Assembly (NCBI RefSeq): GCF_030406085.1
Contig: NZ_CP129002.1
Location: 186,001 to 250,000 of the forward strand
Source of the DNA: Bartonella sp. TP
Lineage (GTDB): Bacteria; Pseudomonadota; Alphaproteobacteria; Rhizobiales; Rhizobiaceae
Length of the DNA: 64,000 nt
Reading direction: 5' to 3'
The notes under the pieces were generated by a model, which ran no database searches, had not been told where the DNA came from, and worked only from the letters and a program-made list of their open reading frames with translations. The translations under genes and the position numbers were made by a program. Of the stretch, positions 18,666-29,862 are shown piece by piece; position 1 is the first letter of the stretch; every line of letters begins with the position of its first letter.

Positions 18666-19352
18666 TTAAACATGCCGCAATAAACTATCCAATATCTTTG
18701 ATAGTTCATCAGCTGTAAAGGCACCCACATATTTTTCGCCATTTATAAAAAACGTAGGCGAGGCTGTTACACCAAATTCATTGCGTCCTCTTTCAAAACT
18801 AGAATTAACTTTTTTTAGTAAATCTTCATTTTGCAAACATGCTTTAAAATTTTCAGTCGTAAAGCCGCTTAGTCGAGCAATTTTTTCTAAAGGCGGCAAA
18901 GCGTCAGCTACAGGTACCCAAGACATAAATTTATCATATAATACATCAATCAAAGCATTATATTGCGCTTTTGGGGCGCAACGAGCTAACATAAAACCTG
19001 CTGTTGCACGAGAATCATAAGGGTATTCGCGCTTAATCAAGCGAACCCTTCCAGTTTCAATATATTTTTTTCTAATTATCGGCAAATCATGCAAATGAAA
19101 ATTAGCGCAATGCCCGCAACTTAGCGAATAATACTCTACTATAGTTATAGGTGCCGTATCGCTTCCTTCAATAATATCTGGCAGCGGGCCTGGGATAAGC
19201 AATTTTTTTTCATCAACCATACCAGAGGGAGTAATAGCCGTATTTATCTTTTGTACTTTTTTTGCTGGCGCTAGACTTTCTGCCAAGCTTGGCTCTGCAG
19301 CAAAAAAAATTAAACTTAAAGCTAGCATAAGTTTTGTTAGTAGTGCGCTCAT
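18666..19352 (-). CDS. DsbA-family thiol:disulfide protein with signal peptide
   Basis: This 228-residue protein has a signal peptide (about 1-24 from ATG 19352) and a thioredoxin fold with the catalytic C79-G-H-C82 pair in YSLSCGHC. The cis-Pro region reads VTASPTFFING. It probably oxidises or isomerises cysteines of periplasmic proteins. The ATG at 19352 is chosen over one 11 codons upstream because the signal peptide begins there, an AAAGGG ribosome site fits, and it forms an ATGA overlap with the dciA stop. In related genomes smc is expected next to it; it is absent here. Confidence 0.9.
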   Translation of the reverse strand: MSALLTKLMLALSLIFFAAEPSLAESLAPAKKVQKINTAITPSGMVDEKKLLIPGPLPDIIEGSDTAPITIVEYYSLSCGHCANFHLHDLPIIRKKYIETGRVRLIKREYPYDSRATAGFMLARCAPKAQYNALIDVLYDKFMSWVPVADALPPLEKIARLSGFTTENFKACLQNEDLLKKVNSSFERGRNEFGVTASPTFFINGEKYVGAFTADELSKILDSLLRHV

Positions 19353-19873
19353 TGGTATACCCTTTTTATAATTAGCTCCTTGCATATGGAGCGACCAATT
19401 TCGAGTAGAGATTTTCTTAAACCTTCATCTCGAATATCTTTTACTATATCACATAAAAATGCTTCTTTCTCAACGGCTAGTTGCGTTTCTTTAATTATTT
19501 TTGCCTTTTCCAAGGAAAAATCCCTATAATCATCATTATAATTTACATGTTTCTGAGTTATTTTTACTTTATCTACGGCATAATAACCAAAAAAGCTATT
19601 GATTCGTTCAATAATTTGTAAATTCTGATGCATAACTTGCACACCAGTACTACCTTGGCAGGCAATTAGTAGAGTAGCTGGTTTATATTCGTCGCTACCA
19701 GCAGGCGCATATGGCCAATTTAATTTTACAGGACTACATAGCAAAGCCACATCGGAACCTACAATTAATGGCCAGTTTTCAATAACTTCAAAAGTTAGCC
19801 CTGTGCGCCGCCTAATCATAGGGTCTAATAAATTAAAAGCTAAATCTTTAAGCTTTTTGGGTTTTGTTTTCAT
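19349..19873 (-). CDS. dciA: DciA-like DUF721 protein (replicative helicase loader family)
   Basis: The product is 174 residues. The N-terminal part has the DUF721 pattern: an IRRRTGLTFEVIENWPLIVG stretch near 20-39 and, later, ACQGSTGVQVMHQNLQIIERINSFFG. DciA proteins load the replicative helicase DnaB in bacteria that lack DnaC or DnaI; that role is from the family. The stop overlaps the dsbA-like start by four bases. It follows ccrM by 26 bases; I recall mutY in this gap in other Rhizobiales. Confidence 0.8.
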   Translation of the reverse strand: MKTKPKKLKDLAFNLLDPMIRRRTGLTFEVIENWPLIVGSDVALLCSPVKLNWPYAPAGSDEYKPATLLIACQGSTGVQVMHQNLQIIERINSFFGYYAVDKVKITQKHVNYNDDYRDFSLEKAKIIKETQLAVEKEAFLCDIVKDIRDEGLRKSLLEIGRSICKELIIKRVYQ

Positions 19874-19899
19874 ACGTTATTTATAAAACAAAGTTTTGC

Positions 19900-21090
<1,191 letters not shown>

Positions 21091-21188
21091 TTAATAAGCT
21101 AAATAAATGGTTAACAAACTAAAAATTGTATTTAAAAAAAAATTCAGGTAATATAAGTAATTCATCAAATAACTCTCACTGACTATAG

Positions 21189-21887
21189 ATGTGTAATATG
21201 TTGTACCCTATTGAACTTATAATTTTTGACTGTGACGGGGTGTTAGTAGACTCCGAGCATCTTTCTAGCCTGATAATAGCTGAGCTGCTATCTAAGGCGG
21301 GTTATTCTATAACACCGCAAGAAGTTAGCGAAAAATACGCTGGACTTATAATGATGGACATTTTAAAAAGACTAGAAAAACAAACGGACATCTATTTTTC
21401 TCTAAATTTAGTTGCTGAGCTACATAAACAATTTGCAGCCCGCATGGGTACAGAGCTAAATTTGATCCATGGTGTAAAAGAAGCTATAGCAAACTTAGAG
21501 CTACCCCACTGTATATGCTCTAATGCCTCTACCGAAAATTTAACAAACATGCTAGAATTATTTGATCTGATGCAGCCATTCCAAAATTGCCTATTCTCTG
21601 CACAGGATGTTGGCACTAAAAAACTAAAGCCAGACCCAAATGTATTTTTATTTGCAGCAGAAAAATTTAATATTAAACCAGCGCATTGTTTAGTAATAGA
21701 AGATTCTATACATGGGCTAGCAGCAGCAAAAGCGGCAAATATGAGATCCGTGGGCTTTACAGGCGGCAGCCACACCTATCCGGGCCACGCAAACGCCTTA
21801 GCCGATGCAGGAGCCGAAACGGTGTATGCTGATCATAGCGAACTAAATTTAGTAATTAACGCTTTACGAAATTGGAAAGATAATTAG
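21189..21887 (+). CDS. HAD-family hydrolase (beta-phosphoglucomutase/phosphatase-like)
   Basis: This 232-residue cytosolic phosphohydrolase has the nucleophile pair in FDCDGVLVDS (D14, D16), the Ser/Thr motif in HCICSNAS, a Lys in KKLKPDP, and the acidic motif VIEDSIHGLAAA. The helical cap is of the C1 type. Substrate cannot be told; small sugar phosphates or phosphoglycolate are typical. An ATG three codons in (21198) is an alternative start; neither has a clear ribosome site. It is divergent from ccrM, with a 155-base AT-rich gap, and precedes thrC by 7 bases. Confidence 0.88.
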   Translation: MCNMLYPIELIIFDCDGVLVDSEHLSSLIIAELLSKAGYSITPQEVSEKYAGLIMMDILKRLEKQTDIYFSLNLVAELHKQFAARMGTELNLIHGVKEAIANLELPHCICSNASTENLTNMLELFDLMQPFQNCLFSAQDVGTKKLKPDPNVFLFAAEKFNIKPAHCLVIEDSIHGLAAAKAANMRSVGFTGGSHTYPGHANALADAGAETVYADHSELNLVINALRNWKDN

Positions 21888-21894
21888 CCAATAA

Positions 21895-23289
21895 ATGCAA
21901 TATGTAAGTACCAGAGGCAACGCTAAAGCAGCGAATTTTACCGAAATTTTAATGGCCGGCCTAGCGCCAGACGGGGGTTTGTATGTGCCTATATCTTACC
22001 CTCAGTATAATTTTGAGCAATTACGCCACATGCGCGATAAAAATTACACACAGTTAGCAGAAATTTTACTATGGCCTTTTATAGAAGGCTCTAATATTAG
22101 CAAAGCAGAATTTTCAAAAATTATAAAGCAGAGTTATAAAGATTTTAGCCATCCTGCCATTTGCCCATTAATACAAACAGCGAGCAAAGAATTTATAGCC
22201 GAACTTTTTCACGGCCCCAGCTTAGCCTTTAAAGATATAGCTATGCAGTTTTTAGCAAATTTAATAGAAACAATATTAGCAAACACAGATAAAAACCTAA
22301 ATGTTATAGCGGCAACCTCTGGCGATACCGGAAGCGCTGCAATAGAAGCATTCGCGAAAAAAAACAAAGCAAAAGTTTTTATCTTATTTCCAAAAGGTCG
22401 AATCTCCGAAATACAACAAAAACAAATGACCACTACGGGAGCTAGCAATATATATGCCATAGCTATTGATGGCTGCTTTGACGATTGCCAGGCTATTGTA
22501 AAAAGCCTTTTTAATGACAAAGATTTTGTAGCAAAGGTTAATCCTACAGCAGTAAACTCAATAAATTGGGCCCGCATTTTAGCTCAAAGCGTTTATTATT
22601 TTTATACAGCCTTGGCCTTAGGTGCCCCAGATAGAAAGGTTAATTTCTGTGTACCTACAGGAAATTTTGGCAATATCTTTGCAGGATATTTAGCCAAAAA
22701 AATGGGGCTACCTATAGAAAAGCTTATAATTGCTACTAACGAAAATGATATTCTAACCCGCATTGTGCATACAGGGATCTACCAGCCTAAAGCTATTTGC
22801 CCAACTACTTCTCCTTCTATGGATATACAGATTTCTTCTAATTTCGAGCGTCTTCTATTTGACACAAGCGGCGGTGATAGCAACTACACAAACCTTAAAA
22901 TGCAAGAATTAAACCAAAATGGCTATTTTGTTTTAAGTGATGACTGCCGTCATAAAATAAACGAAGATTTTATAGCAGGCAGCGCTAAAGTAGAAAATGT
23001 AAATGACATTATAAAAAACCTATATGAAAACAATAATTACCTGTGCGACCCACATACTGCTGTTGGAATACATGTAGCAAGAAATCGACAACAAACTTCC
23101 TATTCTACACCAATAATCGCCTTAGCCACCGCTAGCGCTTCTAAATTTCCCGAAACAGTAAAAAATGCTTGCGGTATCTGGCCAGATCTACCAGCACGGG
23201 CAAGAAAAATTATGAAAAAAAACGAGCTTTTTTACAGCTTAGATAATAATGCAGAGACTATCAAGCAATTCATATACCAACAGCTATAG
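21895..23289 (+). CDS. thrC: Threonine synthase
   Basis: ThrC turns O-phosphohomoserine into threonine with PLP in the cytoplasm, and completes the pathway with thrB found about 6 kb away on the other strand. The 464-residue product has the N-terminal STRG and APDGGLYVP segments and the PLP lysine K113 in GPSLAFKD. A phosphate-binding segment, ATSGDTGSAA, follows. Length fits the long fungal/proteobacterial type. The start is 7 bases after the HAD gene. Confidence 0.96.
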   Translation: MQYVSTRGNAKAANFTEILMAGLAPDGGLYVPISYPQYNFEQLRHMRDKNYTQLAEILLWPFIEGSNISKAEFSKIIKQSYKDFSHPAICPLIQTASKEFIAELFHGPSLAFKDIAMQFLANLIETILANTDKNLNVIAATSGDTGSAAIEAFAKKNKAKVFILFPKGRISEIQQKQMTTTGASNIYAIAIDGCFDDCQAIVKSLFNDKDFVAKVNPTAVNSINWARILAQSVYYFYTALALGAPDRKVNFCVPTGNFGNIFAGYLAKKMGLPIEKLIIATNENDILTRIVHTGIYQPKAICPTTSPSMDIQISSNFERLLFDTSGGDSNYTNLKMQELNQNGYFVLSDDCRHKINEDFIAGSAKVENVNDIIKNLYENNNYLCDPHTAVGIHVARNRQQTSYSTPIIALATASASKFPETVKNACGIWPDLPARARKIMKKNELFYSLDNNAETIKQFIYQQL

Positions 23290-23354
23290 CATTGATTATG
23301 TATAAAACGCCATATTTATATATCTTAAAGAGTAAATAAATTTAGGTAAACAAA

Positions 23355-24620
23355 ATGAAAGTCACCATAAGCCAGCTAGAAAATGGTTTAACTATAGCCA
23401 CCCAAAAAATACCAGAGATAGAGAGTGTAACCGCAGGCATATGGATAAAATCTGGCTCTCGCAACGAAGCAATACAGCAACATGGTCTCGCACATATGCT
23501 GGAACATATGGCCTTCAAGGGCACCGCTAACAGATCAGCTTCGAAAATAGCCCATGATATAGAAAGCGTAGGTGGGGAAATTAATGCAGCAACTAGCGTA
23601 GAAAATACTGGCTATTATACGCGGTTATTACAAGAAAATACTGAGCTTGGAATAGATATTTTATCCGACATCATGACCGCGCCACTCTTTGATAGCGCTG
23701 AATTAGAAAAAGAAAAACAAGTAGTTTTACAAGAGCTTGGCGCTGCAAATGACACCCCAGATGACGTAGTTTTTGACCATTTCATGAATATAGCTTATAA
23801 AGACCAGGCGATTGGGCGCCCTATTTTAGGCACCAAAAAAAGCGTACAGTCTTTTCAAAGCTCGGACATGTCCAATTTTATGAATCAGCATTATTATGCA
23901 GAACATATGGTATTTGTAGCAGTTGGCGCCGTAGAGCATGATAAAATTGCCAGCAATGTTGAAAAAGGCTTAGGCGAATTTCCATCAAAAAAAGCAGATA
24001 ATAGTTATAAACAGGCAAAATACATAGGTGGGTGCAAAAGCGAGCACCGTGAGTTAATGGACGCACAGGTAATATTAGGATTCGAAGGCTGCGCTTATAT
24101 GCATGGCGATTTTTATAAAACACAGCTGCTGTCTGTAATTCTAGGTGGCGGAATGTCTTCTCGCTTGTTTCAAAATATACGCGAAGAATTGGGGCTATGC
24201 TACTCTATTTATGCTTTTCACTGGGGATTTAGCGATACTGGGGTATTTGGAATTTCTGCCGCAACAGATCAAGACGGCATAGCCACTTTAATGCCAGCGG
24301 TAATAACAGAGCTGAAACGTATTAGCGAAAATATTAGTCCAGATGAAGTAAGCAGAGCCCTGGCACAATATAAAGCCAGTTTAATTATGTCGAAAGAAAG
24401 CTCAGCAGCAAGAGCGCCAGCCATAGCCAGACAAATATTAACTTACGGCCGGCCAGTTAACAATGAAGAAATATTAAAAAAACTACATGCCGTTACGCCA
24501 AGAGAAATTACAGAATTAGCAGAGAGAATATTTTTAAATTCTCGCCCTAGCCTTGCCGCTGTTGGTCCTATAAAAAAGCTAATAGAATATGATGACATAT
24601 ACCTTAGCTTACAAAGCTAG
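23355..24620 (+). CDS. M16 zinc metallopeptidase (processing-peptidase-like)
   Basis: The 421-residue protein has the inverted zinc motif H47-M-L-E50-H51 and the downstream acidic helix with ELEKEKQVVLQEL that supplies the third ligand. It resembles the bacterial relatives of the mitochondrial processing peptidase beta subunit, such as rhizobial and rickettsial Mpp-like proteins. The full two-lobe length is present. Substrates are unknown. An AGG ribosome site lies ahead of the ATG. It follows thrC by 65 bases, a pairing I recall from other Rhizobiales. Confidence 0.92.
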   Translation: MKVTISQLENGLTIATQKIPEIESVTAGIWIKSGSRNEAIQQHGLAHMLEHMAFKGTANRSASKIAHDIESVGGEINAATSVENTGYYTRLLQENTELGIDILSDIMTAPLFDSAELEKEKQVVLQELGAANDTPDDVVFDHFMNIAYKDQAIGRPILGTKKSVQSFQSSDMSNFMNQHYYAEHMVFVAVGAVEHDKIASNVEKGLGEFPSKKADNSYKQAKYIGGCKSEHRELMDAQVILGFEGCAYMHGDFYKTQLLSVILGGGMSSRLFQNIREELGLCYSIYAFHWGFSDTGVFGISAATDQDGIATLMPAVITELKRISENISPDEVSRALAQYKASLIMSKESSAARAPAIARQILTYGRPVNNEEILKKLHAVTPREITELAERIFLNSRPSLAAVGPIKKLIEYDDIYLSLQS

Positions 24621-24638
24621 GATAAAAAATTTTATTAA

Positions 24639-27605
24639 ATGCTAGCGACAGCATATAAAAATATGCTAAACCTTATAGACAGGAATATAACATATAAGTC
24701 TTATGGGTTTAACGTGCTAACTATTATACAATCATCTTTTAATATATGGCGTAACCTACCTGCTTATATATTACTAATTAGCTCTTTATTGCTAGCAACT
24801 CCCTCTTTACTTCATGCACGTGAATTAATAAAAATCACGCCACAAGATATAGCCTTAGACATATCCCAAGCTGTTGAGTTATATCAAACCAACACAAAAT
24901 CTATCAAAGTTACAACAAGCCCCGGCAGTGATGGCATAGTTAAAACTATTGAAGTACAAGCAACAACTGAAAGTCCGAAACATTATTGGGCAGTTTTTGC
25001 TATAGTTAATCCTACCAATGAACAAATTGACCGCTTAATTGTAACGCCACATTATCGGCTGGTCGGGTCTGGTATATTGCATCCCGATTTGGGCAGCAAA
25101 CGTATATTGAGCATCACTCCATCTGAAGGTTTTGCATTAATACGTCAAAATAGCGCCAGTCATGACGTATTTTCTATCACCATAAACCCTGGGGCAGTAA
25201 TTACCTTCGTTGCTGAAATAACCTCAGAAAAACTAATGCCAATATATTTATGGCAAACCGATGCTTATAAAAGCACATTAAATTCTTACACCTTTTATCA
25301 AGGCATTTTATTAGGTATAGCAGGGCTTTTAGCCGTATTGCTAAGCGTTTTATTTATTGTAAGGGGAACATTTATTTTCCCTGCGGCAGCGGTTTTTGCT
25401 TGGTCTGCTTTGGCTTATATCAGCGTAAATTTTCATTTTTTCGATAAAATATTTAAAATGACCACTGGGTCAGAACCTATATGGCGTGCTTGTGTTGAGC
25501 TATCCATTACGGCATCTTTGTTGTTATTTTTATGCGCATACCTAAATTTATATAAATGGCACTATAAGCTCTATTACACAATAATCTTGGCTACAATATT
25601 ATCATGTGTTTTGTTATTTTTTTCTATATATCATCCCGCATTCACAGCTAGCTTAGCAAGAATATTACTGGGGGGCACTACATTTGCTGGAGCAATTATA
25701 ATAACCATGCTAGCTATACGAGGTTTAGATCGGGCGGTGATGATCATTCCAACTTGGTTGTTTTTAATTTTATGGGTTATAGCGACTTATAGCTGTATCA
25801 CCGCAAAAATAGATAATGATATTATCGAACCAGCCCTTGGCGGAGGCTTAATTTTATTAGTTTTACTTATAGCTTTTACTATTTTGCAGCAAGTTTTTTC
25901 CTCTACCGTTTTTCATCAAGGATTATTTTCTGATAGCGAAAAACGATCATTAGCAATGATGGGCGCAGGTGATATAGTGTGGGACTGGGATGTCCAGCGC
26001 GATCAAGTACACATTAAACCAGATTTAACTCGATTTTTAGGTGCCCGAGCAACTAAGCTAAATGGAACAATAAATAATTTTATCAATTCTCTTCATCTGG
26101 ATGACAGAAATAAATTTTATGCTAATCTAAACATCATATTAGATGCAAAAAAAGGTCAAATAGAGCAAAATTTTCGCATAAGATCAAGCGACAATCACTA
26201 CCATTGGTTTAATTTAAGAGCTAGACCTTTTGCTGAAAAAGATGGCACCATAAGTCACTGCATCGGTACCTTGGTAAATATCACCGAGTTAAAAACAGCA
26301 CAAGAGCATTTACTAAAAGATAGCGTACGGGATAATCTAACTGGCCTGCCAAATCGACAATTATTTATAGATCGCCTACAAAGTCTCTTGACCTTATCGG
26401 CATTAAAAAAAGACATTAACCCTTCGGTATTGGTGTTAGATTTTGACGGATTCCGTAGCATTAATCAGGCTTATGGACATGCAGCTGGCGATAATTTTTT
26501 AATGATAATAGCCAAAAGACTAAATAGGCTTTTAAAGCCACAAGATACTTTATGCCATTTAAAGGCAGATCGTTTCGCTATTATTCTAGTTTCGCCACAA
26601 AATTCTAACGACGTTGCAGCTCTTATCTCCACTATACAAAAAGCTGCCTCTGCGCCTGTAAAACTATCTAACAATGAAATAAAATTAACTGCATCAATAG
26701 GACTGTACAGTCTAAAAAATAAAAGCTATACAGCCGCAGAAGTCTTATCAGACGCGCAATTAGCCGTAAGCTACGTTAAGCACGCCGGGGGCAATAGTAT
26801 AGAGCTATTTAAGCCCACTATGCGCTCATTCAATTTTAGCTTAGATGGCCTTAGCAAAGATTTACCAAAAGCTATTGAGCGGGAAGAGCTGCGAGTAATT
26901 TATCATCCAATTTTAACCTTCAATGACAGTGAAATTGTAGGTTTTGAGGCTTATACCATCTGGGAGCACCCACAATATGGCACCTTATCTGTTACCGACT
27001 TTATTGCCTGTGCCGAGCATACAAGCTGTGTGAATGACATAGCTAATTTTACCTTTACTACCATAGCTAAAGATTTATTCGAACTACAAGAAAGATTTTT
27101 TGACAAAAACCTTTTTATCACTATGAACCTATTTAGCGCCGATATGCTAAATCAAGAATTAATAAATAATATGAAGTCTATACAAATGCGTTACCCTTTT
27201 GATTCGAAACGTTTTGTAATAGAGTTATCCGAGGCAATTTTGCTAGAAAAGCCAGAGCAAGCTGCAGATTTACTTACGAATTTAAAAAATTTAGATTTTA
27301 AATTAGCACTAGATCATTTTGGCACTGGCTACTCATCTCTAGCTTATTTAACAAGGTATAATTTTGACTTTATTAAACTAGATAAATCAGTGCTAACAGA
27401 AAATATTAGCAAGAAAACAATTTTTATAAAAGCTCTCATAAATGTGGCGCATGAATTGAATCACAAAGTCATTGCTACTGGAGTTGATACCCAAGAAGAT
27501 GCTAGGTTATTAGCTGAATTGGGCTGTGAATATATTCAAAGCATAGTATTTTCAGAACCCTTAGTCATCGATAAAATCATAGAACTAATAAAGCAACACA
27601 ATTAA
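24639..27605 (+). CDS. Membrane PAS-GGDEF-EAL protein with degenerate GGDEF and EAL motifs
   Basis: The 988-residue protein has an N-terminal membrane segment (about 40-60), a periplasmic region, then a block of about seven membrane segments (about 225-425). A PAS domain follows (about 435-555), then a GGDEF-type domain starting at RDNLTGLPNR (about 563) and an EAL-type domain (about 740-985). The GGDEF signature is replaced by LKADRF (about 640). The EAL motif reads EAY (about 767), and DDFGTG reads DHFGTG (about 890). Retained features include ELSEA, MNLFS and KLDKS. It therefore looks like a c-di-GMP-family sensor with weak or no catalysis. It follows the M16 gene by 18 bases. Confidence 0.88.
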   Translation: MLATAYKNMLNLIDRNITYKSYGFNVLTIIQSSFNIWRNLPAYILLISSLLLATPSLLHARELIKITPQDIALDISQAVELYQTNTKSIKVTTSPGSDGIVKTIEVQATTESPKHYWAVFAIVNPTNEQIDRLIVTPHYRLVGSGILHPDLGSKRILSITPSEGFALIRQNSASHDVFSITINPGAVITFVAEITSEKLMPIYLWQTDAYKSTLNSYTFYQGILLGIAGLLAVLLSVLFIVRGTFIFPAAAVFAWSALAYISVNFHFFDKIFKMTTGSEPIWRACVELSITASLLLFLCAYLNLYKWHYKLYYTIILATILSCVLLFFSIYHPAFTASLARILLGGTTFAGAIIITMLAIRGLDRAVMIIPTWLFLILWVIATYSCITAKIDNDIIEPALGGGLILLVLLIAFTILQQVFSSTVFHQGLFSDSEKRSLAMMGAGDIVWDWDVQRDQVHIKPDLTRFLGARATKLNGTINNFINSLHLDDRNKFYANLNIILDAKKGQIEQNFRIRSSDNHYHWFNLRARPFAEKDGTISHCIGTLVNITELKTAQEHLLKDSVRDNLTGLPNRQLFIDRLQSLLTLSALKKDINPSVLVLDFDGFRSINQAYGHAAGDNFLMIIAKRLNRLLKPQDTLCHLKADRFAIILVSPQNSNDVAALISTIQKAASAPVKLSNNEIKLTASIGLYSLKNKSYTAAEVLSDAQLAVSYVKHAGGNSIELFKPTMRSFNFSLDGLSKDLPKAIEREELRVIYHPILTFNDSEIVGFEAYTIWEHPQYGTLSVTDFIACAEHTSCVNDIANFTFTTIAKDLFELQERFFDKNLFITMNLFSADMLNQELINNMKSIQMRYPFDSKRFVIELSEAILLEKPEQAADLLTNLKNLDFKLALDHFGTGYSSLAYLTRYNFDFIKLDKSVLTENISKKTIFIKALINVAHELNHKVIATGVDTQEDARLLAELGCEYIQSIVFSEPLVIDKIIELIKQHN

Positions 27606-27608
27606 GAT

Positions 27609-28418
27609 ATGAATAAATTTAAATTTTTTTTATACCTATTTGCTTGCACTAATATATATTGTGGCCGAGCCTATTCATTCAGTACAGATTGGCAAACTTC
27701 CCTAGGCGGGAGCAGTAGAATTATTCTAGAAAAGCCAAAAGCAGATAGGCCATCAGTGTTAAAAGGTGCCATAGAAATAAATCTAAAGGCTGGCTGGAAA
27801 ACTTATTGGCGTAACCCCGGAAGCAATGGCCTGCCGCCTAGGCTTGTGCTTGACAAAGAATCAGCAAAAAAAGCAAAAACACAATTATTTTATCCAGCAC
27901 CAGAACTAATAATTAATAGCAATAATTGGATAAATGGCTATCATAATCATCTTTTTCTACCTTTCGTCATCGGCTCGATTGATAATGGCCCCTTACCTGA
28001 AAGCTTAACTGGCAGCGCCCAAATTGGTATGTGTAAAGATATTTGTATTCCGGTAATCAACAACTTTAAATTTACGTCATCTACACTAAGCGACTCAAAA
28101 TGGCAAGACAGATTCTTGCTAATTTCTGCTTTCGCAGCTTTACCAAAAGCCCCATCTAATAGCTTTAGTATAACAAACGCCTATATAAAAGATAATAGAC
28201 TCTTCATGTCGCTTAAGCATTTAACTAATAAAAACCCTCCACAAATATTCCTAGATAGTGACAATTTAACGCTGGATAAACCGCAGCTACTAAACCATGA
28301 CAAAATATACTCTATCTTCGGCGCAACTATATTAAACAAAAGCTTAGTAAAAAATCCTATCATACACTACACAGCAATAAATGGTAACGAAGCAGTAGCT
28401 GGTGAAATTACACTTTGA
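27609..28418 (+). CDS. Exported DsbD alpha-domain-like protein
   Basis: This 269-residue protein begins with a signal peptide (about 1-22). The GWKTYWRNPGSNGLPP segment and the C-x3-C pair in GMCKDICIPV match the N-terminal (alpha) periplasmic domain of DsbD, but there is no membrane or thioredoxin part. Free-standing forms like this are common in Rhizobiales. A role in reducing periplasmic thiols, perhaps for cytochrome c or copper centres, is inference. The start is 3 bases after the EAL protein's stop, and it converges with rnhA. Confidence 0.8.
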   Translation: MNKFKFFLYLFACTNIYCGRAYSFSTDWQTSLGGSSRIILEKPKADRPSVLKGAIEINLKAGWKTYWRNPGSNGLPPRLVLDKESAKKAKTQLFYPAPELIINSNNWINGYHNHLFLPFVIGSIDNGPLPESLTGSAQIGMCKDICIPVINNFKFTSSTLSDSKWQDRFLLISAFAALPKAPSNSFSITNAYIKDNRLFMSLKHLTNKNPPQIFLDSDNLTLDKPQLLNHDKIYSIFGATILNKSLVKNPIIHYTAINGNEAVAGEITL

Positions 28419-28422
28419 TAAC

Positions 28423-28887
28423 CTACTTATTACTGGAAATGGTTACAGAGGCTTTATATTCCTGTATGCCGCGACGGGCCAATTTGTCTGCGCGCTCATT
28501 AAATTCATTGCCAGCATGACCCTTTACCCAGTGCCAAGTAATTTTATGTTTATTGTTTAACTCGGCTAAAGTTTGCCAAAATTGCGCATTTTTTACTGGA
28601 GTCTTACTAGAGGTACGCCAACCATTCGCTATCCAAGTATCGAGCCATTGCGTTATACCATTACGCACATATGCAGAATCAGTATATAACTCTACTACAC
28701 AAGGTGCTTTAAGAGCTTCCAGGGCCTTTATTGAGGCCAAAAGCTCCATTTGATTATTAGTAGTAAAAGCATCATTGCCATATAGCTCTTTTTCGTGCCC
28801 ATTCCAAAGCAATACAGCGCCCCACCCACCAACACCAGGATTACCAGAACAAGCTCCATCCGTATATATCGTAACAATTTTTTGCAA
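28423..28887 (-). CDS. rnhA: Ribonuclease HI
   Basis: RNase HI cuts RNA in RNA-DNA hybrids in the cytoplasm. The 154-residue product has the catalytic D10 in [13 protein letters not shown]48 in NNQMELLA, D70 in YTDSAYV and D134 in NERADKLA. The frame begins with TTG at 28887, because no ATG lies near and the conserved fold starts at once. It is the last gene of a long minus-strand operon, 6 bases after thrB. The short gap ThrB-RnhA is an order I recall from other Rhizobiales. Confidence 0.96.
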   Translation of the reverse strand: MQKIVTIYTDGACSGNPGVGGWGAVLLWNGHEKELYGNDAFTTNNQMELLASIKALEALKAPCVVELYTDSAYVRNGITQWLDTWIANGWRTSSKTPVKNAQFWQTLAELNNKHKITWHWVKGHAGNEFNERADKLARRGIQEYKASVTISSNK

Positions 28888-28893
28888 TATAAC

Positions 28894-29853
28894 TTACTCT
28901 ACTATATCGTTAAAGTTTGAAAAATCTCCATAAAACTGCAGCCGACGCAAATATACCATAGGATCTTTCAAAATTACTTGACTATCGGGCATGGTATGAA
29001 AAAAATCATAGAGCCGTGTTTGCAAAAAACGCATAGCACTGCCCCGCATCAATAAAGGCATAGTTTGCTTTTCCAGGTTACTCAACACTCTAACCTTTTC
29101 ATAACCGTGCAAAAAAGCTCTAGCTTTAGCAGCTTCATAACTATTATCTTTATTAAAACACCAAGCAGTTAAACATATAGCTATATCATAAGCAAACATA
29201 TCATAGCATGAAAAATAAAAATCTATAATACCACCTAACCTAGCACCTTGAAATAAAACATTATCTGGAAAAATATCAGCGTGTATTACACCGCTAGGCA
29301 AATCTGTACGCCAGTTTTGTGTTAAAAACACCAATTCTTTTTCAATAAATTCTATAGTGCGGATGCCCAAATTAGTAGCCTTAACTCGAGAAATATTCCA
29401 TAGATTACGCCAACTATCTAAGGAAAATTTATTTTCCAATCGTTCTGAAAAATCAGCAACGGCCAAATGCATTCTCGCCACCAAATTACCTAATAGCTCA
29501 CATTGTACTATTGTAGCTACATTAGATTCATAGCCCTCAATAAAACTAATTATCGCCGCTTTGCGATTACACAAATTGCCCATAGTTTTTCGGTCTTTAC
29601 TCTCTATAATTTTAGGGCAAGGAATATTTTTGCTCAATAAATGTTTGTGCAAATTAAAATAAAAGGGCAAGTCCTCTAAGGAAACTCGCTTTTCAAATAA
29701 AGTCAAAATATATTTACCAGTTTTGCAATATAAAAGATAATTAGTATTTTCAACACCAGCAGTAATGGCTTGGTATGCGAGCAAATTTCCTAAATCATAA
29801 CCAATTAGAAAATCATTTAATTCTGCTTTAGTAATCTTAGTATACACAGCCAT
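28894..29853 (-). CDS. thrB: Homoserine kinase (ThrB, APH-like type)
   Basis: This enzyme phosphorylates homoserine for ThrC. The 319-residue product is the aminoglycoside-phosphotransferase-like type of homoserine kinase, not the GHMP type. The catalytic loop is H191-A-D193 with N198, and the metal-binding Asp is D211 in GIIDF. The N-terminal start MAVYTKITKAEL is typical of rhizobial ThrB. It lies 9 bases after ispH and before rnhA. Confidence 0.94.
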   Translation of the reverse strand: MAVYTKITKAELNDFLIGYDLGNLLAYQAITAGVENTNYLLYCKTGKYILTLFEKRVSLEDLPFYFNLHKHLLSKNIPCPKIIESKDRKTMGNLCNRKAAIISFIEGYESNVATIVQCELLGNLVARMHLAVADFSERLENKFSLDSWRNLWNISRVKATNLGIRTIEFIEKELVFLTQNWRTDLPSGVIHADIFPDNVLFQGARLGGIIDFYFSCYDMFAYDIAICLTAWCFNKDNSYEAAKARAFLHGYEKVRVLSNLEKQTMPLLMRGSAMRFLQTRLYDFFHTMPDSQVILKDPMVYLRRLQFYGDFSNFNDIVE

Positions 29854-29862
29854 AATTACACG

